Virus record (IMG/VR): IMGVR_UViG_3300042301_001108
Location: 1 to 60,005 of that record
Origin: a virus
DNA length: 60,005 nt
Strand: one strand, 5' to 3'
A model generated the notes under the pieces. The model saw only the letters and a list, made by a program, of their open reading frames with translations, had not been told where the DNA came from and did not search any database. Position 1 is the stretch's first letter. Each line of letters starts with the position of its first letter. The position numbers and the translations under genes were made by a program. This document shows positions 13,905 through 20,145 of the stretch, piece after piece.

Positions 13905-14582
13905 TTAGTTTAGTTTAGACCAAGTTAAAGGACCGACAATGCCGTCAGCCTTTAGTCCCTTGGAAGCCTGGAAAGTAACCACAGCAGCGTGAGTCTTTGG
14001 ACCAAATGGGCCAGGAGGATTTACGCCTAGTTTGTTTTGTAAGTAAAGAACATCTGCTCCTGCTGGGGCTCCCTGCTTTAGTTCTTTTCCAGGATAAGGT
14101 CTTGCTCCAGTAGCAGATGCGGCTGGTGCTTTTGCTGGTGCTGCAGGTGCAGCACTTGTAGGTGCTCCACGGAAAACTTCGTAGTCAATATTTCCAGCAC
14201 CCATGGTTGGCTTACCGCCAACTCGGAAAGAAAAGTGAAGGTGTGCTCCATATCCGTTTTCTTTTCCAAGACCTGAGCCACCAGCTAGTCCAATAACCTG
14301 TCCCTGCTTTACTGCCTGTCCTGGCTGTACATCAATACGTGAAAGGTGCAAGTAGTCTGCAGTGTGACCTGATGGGAAGCTTAGGAATATCATTCGACCT
14401 CCAGAACCAGTAAAGGTGGCAACAGTGCCTGTCACAGTTCCGTCAGCAACCGCTTTTACTGGTGTTCCAGTAGCTACAGCGTAGTCTACGCCAGGATTTA
14501 GAGAGGGCTTTGCCCTATTCTTGTGTCCGTCGAAGCTATCTGAAATTGATCCGCCATCTACTGGCCTAATCCATGTTGACAT
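13905..14582 (-). CDS. M23-type peptidase-like protein with peptidoglycan-binding domain
   Basis: 225 residues. M23 fold: NPGVDYAVATGTPVKAVADG (29-48), YLHLS with His79, GAHLHFSF with His114/His116. The first zinc ligand, normally His in H-x3-D, is Asn29 here while Asp33 remains. An Ala/Pro linker (141-160) leads to a PG_binding_1 domain (165-225) closely like that of the amidase. Either a zinc-poor peptidase, a variant using another ligand (His20 is near), or a wall-binding structural protein. Confidence 0.82.
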   Translation of the reverse strand: MSTWIRPVDGGSISDSFDGHKNRAKPSLNPGVDYAVATGTPVKAVADGTVTGTVATFTGSGGRMIFLSFPSGHTADYLHLSRIDVQPGQAVKQGQVIGLAGGSGLGKENGYGAHLHFSFRVGGKPTMGAGNIDYEVFRGAPTSAAPAAPAKAPAASATGARPYPGKELKQGAPAGADVLYLQNKLGVNPPGPFGPKTHAAVVTFQASKGLKADGIVGPLTWSKLN

Positions 14583-14623
14583 ATTAAATCTCCTTATAAA
14601 ATTTTGCTTTTCAGCATCATTCT

Positions 14624-14632
14624 ATTATACCA
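14624..14632 (-). promoter_or_regulatory. Extended -10 promoter before the M23-like gene
   Basis: TGGTATAAT on the minus strand; a TTGACA lies 22 nt further up, too far for a normal spacer. Leader of about 35 nt with ATAAGGAGAT. Confidence 0.6.
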
Positions 14633-14680
14633 TGTTTTAAAATGAGCCTTTTGTCAACATGCTCAGGTTGTTTGATTAGT

Positions 14681-15076
14681 TTACTTGATCTTAATAGTTT
14701 TAGGCTTCTTCTCTTCTGGAATATTCCTAACTAGATCAATGTACAGAATGCCATTGTCAACTGTTGCTCCATCTACCTCAAAATATTCAGGCAGTGTAAA
14801 GGAACGAGTAAACTTACGAGCAGCAATACCTTTATGTAGGTAATCCTTTTCGTCAGTCTCTTCTTTAGTTGATTTAATGGATAGAACGTTTTTTTCAGTA
14901 GTAACACTGATTTCGTCCTTCTTGAATCCAGCTACCGCAAATTCCATAACTAGATGATCATCATCTACCTTGACTACATTATATGGTGGATAGCTTGGCT
15001 TTGTTGCACTTAGGGTATTTAAACCCATATTAAAAAACGGATCCTTTAGGAACTCCGTAGTAAATGTTGTTACCAT
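14681..15076 (-). CDS. Small heat-shock protein (Hsp20/alpha-crystallin)
   Basis: 131 residues. An alpha-crystallin domain spans about 33-120: DDDHLVMEFAVAGFKKDEIS, LSIKSTKEE, FTRSFTLPEY, NGILYIDL. The GILYIDL and C-terminal IKI tail are typical of IbpA-like oligomeric holdases. Phage copies (as in cyanophages) may protect virion proteins during assembly. AAAAGGAG site; extended -10 at 15134. Confidence 0.9.
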   Translation of the reverse strand: MVTTFTTEFLKDPFFNMGLNTLSATKPSYPPYNVVKVDDDHLVMEFAVAGFKKDEISVTTEKNVLSIKSTKEETDEKDYLHKGIAARKFTRSFTLPEYFEVDGATVDNGILYIDLVRNIPEEKKPKTIKIK

Positions 15077-15133
15077 TTTATTTCTCCTTTTCAGCGAGTT
15101 GTTTTTCCTCCCATTTACTGGGCAGGAGTATAA

Positions 15134-15142
15134 ATTATATCA
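15134..15142 (-). promoter_or_regulatory. Extended -10 promoter before the Hsp20 gene
   Basis: TGATATAAT on the minus strand, just after the tRNA-Thr gene; leader of about 50 nt. Confidence 0.5.
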
Positions 15143-15151
15143 TATTATTTG

Positions 15152-15224
15152 AGCCTCCAACAGGACTTGAACCCGTCACCTACGCATTACAAGTGCGTCG
15201 CTCTACCAGATGAGCTATAGAGGC
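15152..15224 (-). tRNA. tRNA-Thr(UGU)
   Basis: Acceptor GCCTCTA/TGGAGGC, D-arm GCTC...GAGC, anticodon stem ACGCA/TGCGT with loop CTTGTAA (anticodon TGT), T-loop TTCAAGT. CCA not encoded. Confidence 0.93.
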
Positions 15225-15228
15225 GTTA

Positions 15229-15975
15229 CTACTTAATATTACCACGTTTGCCACCAAAAATCAAGTTAGTAATATGGTTTTTAATGTTTATTTTTTTCCC
15301 AGATGCATTAGTCCCATCCCGATAAAAATTTTGAAAAACTGGCTTTTTTATTGGAACTGAAATAGCGTTTATTCTTTTATCATGATAGTCTTTAAAATCT
15401 TCTAATAACTCAGGATCATCTTCTACTCTAGCTTCTATTAGTTCAAACTTTTCTACAGTGTTTCTTTCAATTGGAAAAAATATAAATAAGGGCTCACCCT
15501 TTTTAAAACTGTAGCTACCTGGCTCTGTAAGTAAAAAGTTGTATGTAAAAGTATAAGAGAGCCAGTCAGTCTCAACAATAGCATCTAATGGCTTAAGACC
15601 TTGCTTATTCTCATTTGGAACTCCACGAATGTATGTCGAAAATCCTTCTGGGGTTCTTATGATAAAGTCTAGATGTATAGTAAATGTTCCTCCACCAAAA
15701 TAGCTGTGAAGCTGATCTTTAATATAGGCTTCTTCAGATGTTATATGAAAATCAACATCTTGCTCGTCTTTTCCGCCCCACCAGTCTAACGTAAAGTCTG
15801 CTGGACATAAAACAGAATACCCATACTGATTAGCCACATTTAACGGAAGGCACTTATAGGCAAATTTTTGTCTAGACTCATTCATCCATTTTCTTTTTGC
15901 AGTTAGTGGGACTACTGGAAACATGGGTGGCCCAGGAAATAGCCTATTAAGAATAATCTTATTCTTATTCATCAT
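15229..15975 (-). CDS. DUF6065-like protein
   Basis: 248 residues. KWMNESRQKFAYKCLPLNVA, then NQYGYSVLCP, a WWGG turn, HSYFGGGTFTIHLDFIIRTP, VETDWLSYTFTYNF and KKGEPLFIFFPIER follow the order of DUF6065 proteins of bacteria and phages. The family has no known activity; its fold looks beta-rich and may relate to cupin-type oxygenases. It sits alone between tRNA-Asp and tRNA-Thr, as a cargo-like gene inside a tRNA cluster. Confidence 0.75.
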   Translation of the reverse strand: MMNKNKIILNRLFPGPPMFPVVPLTAKRKWMNESRQKFAYKCLPLNVANQYGYSVLCPADFTLDWWGGKDEQDVDFHITSEEAYIKDQLHSYFGGGTFTIHLDFIIRTPEGFSTYIRGVPNENKQGLKPLDAIVETDWLSYTFTYNFLLTEPGSYSFKKGEPLFIFFPIERNTVEKFELIEARVEDDPELLEDFKDYHDKRINAISVPIKKPVFQNFYRDGTNASGKKINIKNHITNLIFGGKRGNIK

Positions 15976-15992
15976 TTGTCCTTTCGGTTTTG

Positions 15993-16066
15993 CGACTCTG
16001 ACCAGACTTGAACTGGCGACCCCTACCGTGACAGGGTAGTGCTCTAACCAACTGAGCTACAGAGCC
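15993..16066 (-). tRNA. tRNA-Asp(GUC)
   Basis: Acceptor GGCTCTG/CAGAGTC, anticodon stem CTACC/GGTAG with loop CTGTCAC (anticodon GTC), T-loop TTCAAGT, discriminator G. Confidence 0.93.
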
Positions 16067-16070
16067 TTGG

Positions 16071-16141
16071 AGCGTATGACAGGAATCGAACCTGCACCTC
16101 TAACTTGGAAGGATAGGGCACTACCACTATGCAACATACGC
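16071..16141 (-). tRNA. tRNA-Gly(UCC)
   Basis: Acceptor GCGTATG/CATACGC, anticodon loop CTTCCAA (anticodon TCC), T-loop TTCGATT. The anticodon stem CTATC/GTTAG has one U-U mismatch. Four bases separate it from tRNA-Asp. Confidence 0.88.
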
Positions 16142-16192
16142 ACTGTCCATTTTTATCTCCTACCCTGAGAGTGGTATGGACCACACCATTAG

Positions 16193-16264
16193 CTGATCCA
16201 CCTGGATTCGAACCAGGAACCTTAGAGTTAACAGCTCTCTGCTCTGCCGTTGAGCTATGGATCA
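16193..16264 (-). tRNA. tRNA-Asn(GUU)
   Basis: Acceptor TGATCCA/TGGATCA, anticodon stem GAGAG/CTCTA (one mismatch) with loop CTGTTAA (anticodon GTT), T-loop TTCGAAT, discriminator G. Confidence 0.9.
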
Positions 16265-16270
16265 TTGTTA

Positions 16271-16378
16271 CTATTTATTTACCAAACGACGCTTGACCGC
16301 ATCAAAGATCTTTGGGTGTTTCTTTTCAGCCTTACCGTTTGGACGATTATCATTTCTATTACCTTTTGCTTTTGCCAT
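16271..16378 (-). CDS. Small basic protein (35 aa)
   Basis: ATG 16378 with AGGAAA upstream, TAG 16271. MAKAKGNRNDNRPNGKAEKK... is highly basic with an FDAVKRRLV helix at the end. May bind nucleic acid; similar tiny Lys/Arg proteins are often found beside phage tRNAs. Function unknown. Confidence 0.5.
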   Translation of the reverse strand: MAKAKGNRNDNRPNGKAEKKHPKIFDAVKRRLVNK

Positions 16379-16392
16379 TATATTTCCTATCT

Positions 16393-17262
16393 TTACTTTA
16401 GCACATCTACATATTTTTTAGTCGTCATTGTGGAAGCTATCTTGGAATAGGTTTCAAAGTAGTTTCCATTAGAAACCCTGCTCCAATAAGCAGCAAATGA
16501 GGCAGTAGAAGCAGAGGTAGATTCAGCTACTTTTCCACCAACAGTTGTGAAGTTTCCATAAGTATAGAAGTCTGTAGCTGGACCAGAGTTTGTCCCAAAG
16601 GTTTCTCTGTAAGTAGAGAAGTCTAGGGGCCTGTAGTTCTGGGAGTAAATACCACTAACCGCAACTGCTTCTGAGATGCAAGCTGGATAGTTAACATTTG
16701 TTTTATTCCTGGCATTGCCAGCTGCAATTACTGTTGCAACTCCAAGGTTCTGAAGAGTAACTATCTGGTTTTGAGTGGTTACGTCTACAGGACAGGTTGC
16801 TGAGGTTTTAGTCCAAGTGCTTTGTCCACGTGAGAAGGAAACAGCTGTGATGTTGTATCTTTCTTTGTTTTGGATTACCCAGTCCATAGAAAGGTTAAAC
16901 TCTTTGATACCCCCAACATTTACTCCACCACGGCTGGTTACAAAAGCATTCCTAATAAAAATTAAATTAGCATTTGGGTTTATCTGGCGAACAATGTCAG
17001 CCATGATCGTTCCATGGTTCCACTCTGCTTGGCCAGCCCTAGACATGACTGCATTAGCGTTTGACGAACCAATTGATTCATCAAAGGTTGTGCCATTGGG
17101 GCAAAACTTAAGTGTAAGAACACATACCTCAGCAATGGGTGTCACTTTAGAGGTGTCGAAGCCACTGTCGATGATTACCACTGTTGGTTTTTCTGATGCA
17201 TGTGCTGGAGCTGTTCCTATCATTGCAAGTGCAATGGTCGCAAAGATTGCTATCTTTTTCAT
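16393..17262 (-). CDS. Secreted subtilisin-like serine protease
   Basis: 289 residues with a clear signal peptide (1-22, cleavage after AHA). Subtilase triad: Asp32 (VVIIDSGFD), His83 (WNHGTIMADI), Ser250 (ESTSASTASFAA), with oxyanion Asn183 in AAGN. The spacing is right for S8 peptidases but the domain is shorter than usual (about 260) and the usual GTS before the serine is replaced by STS. It would act outside the cell, on host surface proteins, virions or medium proteins. Such secreted proteases are unusual in phage genomes. Confidence 0.85.
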   Translation of the reverse strand: MKKIAIFATIALAMIGTAPAHASEKPTVVIIDSGFDTSKVTPIAEVCVLTLKFCPNGTTFDESIGSSNANAVMSRAGQAEWNHGTIMADIVRQINPNANLIFIRNAFVTSRGGVNVGGIKEFNLSMDWVIQNKERYNITAVSFSRGQSTWTKTSATCPVDVTTQNQIVTLQNLGVATVIAAGNARNKTNVNYPACISEAVAVSGIYSQNYRPLDFSTYRETFGTNSGPATDFYTYGNFTTVGGKVAESTSASTASFAAYWSRVSNGNYFETYSKIASTMTTKKYVDVLK

Positions 17263-17283
17263 ATGTTTAATTACCTTTTGTTT

Positions 17284-17529
17284 TTATAGTTTGAAACCAG
17301 AATTGGTTGCTCTCCATACAGATGGAGAATGATTTTCTTCTACCGCTTTTTTTATTTCCAAGTCTTCGTATAGTCTTAGAATGTGTATGCAAGGATCTTC
17401 ACCCTCGCCAAATTGCTCATCTTCTTTTTCAGTTAATGGTAAACCGTCGTGTGGATAACAAATTGCTGGACCACAGTAACCAAGTGAAAGGCCTTCTTGT
17501 AGCCATTCGTCAAATGTTTTTTTATTCAT
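17284..17529 (-). CDS. Hypothetical protein of a recurring actinophage family
   Basis: 81 residues: DEWLQEGLSLGYCGPAICYPHDGLPLT then EDPCIHILRLYED. This pattern (W...G...C...P.C..HDG.P.T, DPC.H..R.Y) recurs in actinobacteria and their phages; the conserved Cys and His suggest metal binding. Leaderless consensus promoter upstream. Confidence 0.68.
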   Translation of the reverse strand: MNKKTFDEWLQEGLSLGYCGPAICYPHDGLPLTEKEDEQFGEGEDPCIHILRLYEDLEIKKAVEENHSPSVWRATNSGFKL

Positions 17530-17535
17530 GACTAA

Positions 17536-17564
17536 ATTATACCTCTAAAAAGTATTATTGTCAA
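17536..17564 (-). promoter_or_regulatory. Consensus leaderless promoter
   Basis: TTGACA (17559-17564), 17 nt, TATAAT (17536-17541), 6 nt to ATG 17529. Confidence 0.85.
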
Positions 17565-17567
17565 GAA

Positions 17568-17939
17568 CTATTCTTCACTTAATAGGTAGTCAAGAACTTC
17601 TGGATTTTCACGAATAATTAAAAGCAGTCCTTCTTCATACATGGCAATAAAAAAATGTTCCCATGTATCTGAGTCATCATCGTTCTTAGGCGTAATTGGA
17701 CTACCAAGTGTATGCCTAACTGCATGCATTAGCTCGTGCAAAAGAGTTTGTCTTTTTCTGCTTGGTGTTGCTAAAGAGTCTATAATAATTAAAGAATCCC
17801 TGTTTAAGGTATAGCCATAAGCGTCATCGCTTAATGCTGAATCTCTATTACGATCACGTTCCTCAATAGCCCAAAGCTGAGTTCCAATCTGAACCTCAGT
17901 AGGCATTTTTGGATATTTTACTGGTTTGGCAGACGCCAT
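17568..17939 (-). CDS. Zinc metallopeptidase-like protein (HExxH)
   Basis: 123 residues. TLLHELMHAVRH (about 65-76) is the HExxH motif of ImmA/IrrE- and SprT-like zincin folds, with a possible third ligand in DTWEHFF. Such phage proteins may cut repressors or host regulators, but sequence outside the motif is not clear enough for a subfamily. Promoter TTGACA-17-TATACT and an AGGAGGGG site. Confidence 0.72.
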   Translation of the reverse strand: MASAKPVKYPKMPTEVQIGTQLWAIEERDRNRDSALSDDAYGYTLNRDSLIIIDSLATPSRKRQTLLHELMHAVRHTLGSPITPKNDDDSDTWEHFFIAMYEEGLLLIIRENPEVLDYLLSEE

Positions 17940-17944
17940 AATAA

Positions 17945-17992
17945 AACCCCTCCTAAATATATGTAATCAGTATACACTATCTAGGAGGGGTT
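17945..17992. repeat. Inverted repeat around the promoter of the HExxH gene
   Basis: AACCCCTCCTA (17945-17955) and TAGGAGGGGTT (17982-17992): an 11-bp perfect inverted repeat. One arm is the ribosome-binding site of the gene, the other lies inside its -35/-10 spacer, so only one arm would be transcribed. Confidence 0.7.
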
Positions 17993-17997
17993 GTCAA
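17969..17997 (-). promoter_or_regulatory. Promoter of the HExxH gene
   Basis: TTGACA (17992-17997), 17 nt, TATACT (17969-17974), then a leader of about 28 nt with AGGAGGGG. Confidence 0.85.
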
Positions 17998-18002
17998 GTG
18001 TG

Positions 18003-18269
18003 CTATTTTTGGTTCTTGTCTACCTTGTTAAAAGCCTGGTTGATCTCGTCCACGGTTAGCTTGCCGTCGTCCAAGAATGATCTGGCTAGTCTCTCAATTA
18101 CTGAGGCTACTCCAAGAATACCAGCCATAAGTACTGCAGAAATTAGATCAACGCCAACTACTGCTCCTGCACCCAAGACAGTTAGTCCTGATGCTGCAAA
18201 TACTGCTAGAATTCTCCAAATTACGTTCTTGATGGTGGTAAAACCACCTGCTACTCCCTGTTCTTCCAT
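18003..18269 (-). CDS. Holin-like membrane protein with EF-hand-like tail
   Basis: 88 residues; two hydrophobic helices (about 16-38, 40-58), then DDGKLTVDEINQAFNKVD, which resembles one EF-hand loop and helix. Size, helices and charged tail fit a holin; it is next to another small membrane protein and a secreted repeat protein. Calcium binding is speculation. Confidence 0.6.
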   Translation of the reverse strand: MEEQGVAGGFTTIKNVIWRILAVFAASGLTVLGAGAVVGVDLISAVLMAGILGVASVIERLARSFLDDGKLTVDEINQAFNKVDKNQK

Positions 18270-18282
18270 TTGGTTTTCCTAT

Positions 18283-18471
18283 CTACTTAGCTTCTTCTTT
18301 TTCATAACGAAAAATCGGAAATGTTACTATCCATACTAATAGGGTAATTAGTATGAGGTTTCCTGTTAGCTCTTTAGCAGAACCCTCCAGGACAAGCCAA
18401 GCAACGACCATACCAAGCAATGTCCATGCCTGCTCTATGACGTCCTTGACTAATGCTGTTAAAAATTTCAT
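18283..18471 (-). CDS. Small membrane protein, holin-like
   Basis: 62 residues from ATG 18471 (MKFLTALVKDV...), preferred because GGAG lies about 8 nt upstream; ATG 18483 is also open. Two hydrophobic helices (about 10-28 and 34-54) and a charged end (RYEKEEAK). One base separates its start from the stop of the large exported protein, so they are coupled. Confidence 0.6.
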   Translation of the reverse strand: MKFLTALVKDVIEQAWTLLGMVVAWLVLEGSAKELTGNLILITLLVWIVTFPIFRYEKEEAK

Positions 18472-18472
18472 C

Positions 18473-19840
18473 CTATGCTCCATTTCTTATGTTTACTGTT
18501 GTTGCTATACCGCTTATAGAAATTGCTGATAGTGCTGCTTGCACTGCAACAATTGCTGTAACGACTACTTTTTCTGAGTCTTCTCTAACTTCTGGACTCA
18601 TATCTGCCCCCGCATTTCCAAGGAAGTTAACAAGCTCTGTAGCTCCCCCAAGAACATCACCAAGAAGTGGAATGGCTGCTAGGGCCTCATCAAGAATGAT
18701 GTCATCTGCTTCGGCTGCTAGGAACAGGGCTTCAAGGGCCTGGTTATACTCTTCAGATCCTGGCTCTGCTGTTTCAAATATTTCCAAGGCTGCTTCAATA
18801 AGTGCTTCTACTTGGGCCTCTGAAAGATCTGTAGCCACAATTTGATCAAGTTCTACCTGCATTAATTCTTCTGCAGATATGTCCTCTTGTAATTCTTCTG
18901 CAGATGTGATAGACTCTTCTTCTGGTTCTATAATAGGAGAGGTTGGTTCAGGTGAAGGTTCTATTGGTTCTTCAGGTTCTTCAGTTGGCAGGGTTACTGG
19001 TTCTGGTTCCTCTGGCTGTATTGCTGGCGGGACTATTGGCTCAGGATCCTGGGAGGGTTCTGGTGTTGGGTCTACTGGGTTGGTTGGTGGCACGACAGGT
19101 TCAACTGGTACGACAGGGGTTGGAGTAGGCTCTGGGGTTGGCTCAGGGCTAGGTTCTGGACTAGGTTCTGGGGTAGGTTCTGGGGTAGGCTCAGGACTTG
19201 GCTCTGGTGTAGGTTCTACCGTTGGTTCTGGAGTAGGATTAGGAGCAGGTGGCTCAGTAATTGTTTGGATTTCTAAAGGAAATACCTGACCACCTTGAGT
19301 ATAACGAACACCATATCTAGCTCCTCCTGGTGCATTAGAGCTTACTTGATAGGTTGGAGTCCAAGTATAATTTACTGGATCTACCTGTGCTAACATTCTA
19401 ATATAGACTGGGTCTCCAGAAGACTGACCCCAAACCATTACTTTCCAGTCAACACAAATAGAAGTTGCTGTTGATCCATACCTAACGTATAAATCTTTTC
19501 CAATGCCCCATCCTGGATCCCACTGAGAACTTCCGTTATTTGAAAAAGCGTGGTAGTCCCATGAACCAATTGATATAGACGGTGTTGCTGGGTAGTCCCA
19601 GAAAGTATAATCACCCTGACCAAAAGTTATAGTTCCTTTTGGACTTATATAAACGTTACCATTATATACAGTGCCACCAAATTCTAGTGGGGTATTTAGG
19701 TTCATTAAGAATGCTTGATCGCCACCATTAACTTGATGGGTATCACAGACTGCGGTTGTAGATGCTTTAGCACCAAGTGGCCAAAGTAAAGATACAAAAA
19801 GTATGGATAAAACTATTGCTGAATATAAAAATTTTTTAAT
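18473..19840 (-). CDS. Exported Pro/Glu/Thr-repeat protein, apparent ATT start
   Basis: 455 residues if translation begins at ATT 19840; no ATG, GTG or TTG occurs between an upstream stop and ATG 19705. GAGGAG lies 7-8 nt before the ATT and the next codons give a perfect signal peptide (KKFLYSAIVLSILF..., cleavage after GAKA). Starting at ATG 19705 (410 residues) would remove it. Mature part: beta-rich domain (to about 190, many Gly/Trp/Tyr), a PTPEPSPEP repeat stalk (about 195-320), then an acidic helical domain with a hydrophobic end. It looks like a wall-spanning surface protein. Confidence 0.72.
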   Translation of the reverse strand: MKKFLYSAIVLSILFVSLLWPLGAKASTTAVCDTHQVNGGDQAFLMNLNTPLEFGGTVYNGNVYISPKGTITFGQGDYTFWDYPATPSISIGSWDYHAFSNNGSSQWDPGWGIGKDLYVRYGSTATSICVDWKVMVWGQSSGDPVYIRMLAQVDPVNYTWTPTYQVSSNAPGGARYGVRYTQGGQVFPLEIQTITEPPAPNPTPEPTVEPTPEPSPEPTPEPTPEPSPEPSPEPTPEPTPTPVVPVEPVVPPTNPVDPTPEPSQDPEPIVPPAIQPEEPEPVTLPTEEPEEPIEPSPEPTSPIIEPEEESITSAEELQEDISAEELMQVELDQIVATDLSEAQVEALIEAALEIFETAEPGSEEYNQALEALFLAAEADDIILDEALAAIPLLGDVLGGATELVNFLGNAGADMSPEVREDSEKVVVTAIVAVQAALSAISISGIATTVNIRNGA

Positions 19841-19879
19841 TCTGGGGTCTCCTCGTTAGTGGGGTTATCTAACAAGACT

Positions 19880-19888
19880 ATTATACCA
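19880..19888 (-). promoter_or_regulatory. Extended -10 promoter before the exported protein
   Basis: TGGTATAAT on the minus strand, with a leader of about 38 nt ending in GAGGAG before ATT 19840. Confidence 0.6.
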
Positions 19889-19893
19889 GTTAT

Positions 19894-20145
19894 TTAATTA
19901 AAAAGACTCAACAACTTTTCTTCTGTTGCAATGCCAGTGTGTCTTGCAACTTCTTTACCATCAACTATTGCGATAAAAGTTGGAACACCTTTAACGCCAT
20001 ACTCAACTGCTGGATCAAACTCGTCACTCACATCAATCTTGTCATAATTAATATCTAATTTTTCTGAAACAAGTTTTGCAATTAATGGTTCCATCTGCTT
20101 ACATGGTTGACACCATGTTGCTGTAAAATGTAGTAACTGTTTCAT
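19894..20145 (-). CDS. Thioredoxin
   Basis: 83 residues; TATWCQPCKQMEPL carries the CxxC redox site (Cys13, Cys16), and GVKGVPTFIAIV holds the cis-Pro loop. Short for a thioredoxin but complete. Its ATG overlaps the ribonucleotide reductase stop (TAATG), which points to its task: reducing the C-terminal Cys pair of that enzyme. Confidence 0.9.
   Translation of the reverse strand: MKQLLHFTATWCQPCKQMEPLIAKLVSEKLDINYDKIDVSDEFDPAVEYGVKGVPTFIAIVDGKEVARHTGIATEEKLLSLFN

Noticed and set aside
16044-16265. 73-residue leftward reading frame with NSKVPGSNPGGS
   Set aside because: It is the translation of the tRNA-Asn and tRNA-Gly genes and their spacer, a typical false gene.
18879-19289. Rightward frame of Gly/Ser repeats (GSGVGSGLGS)
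   Set aside because: It is the antisense of the PTPEPSPEP-coding repeat; the repeat keeps all frames open.
18473-19705. ATG 19705 as start of the exported repeat protein
   Set aside because: It would cut off a perfect signal peptide and has no ribosome-binding site, while GAGGAG precedes the ATT at 19840.
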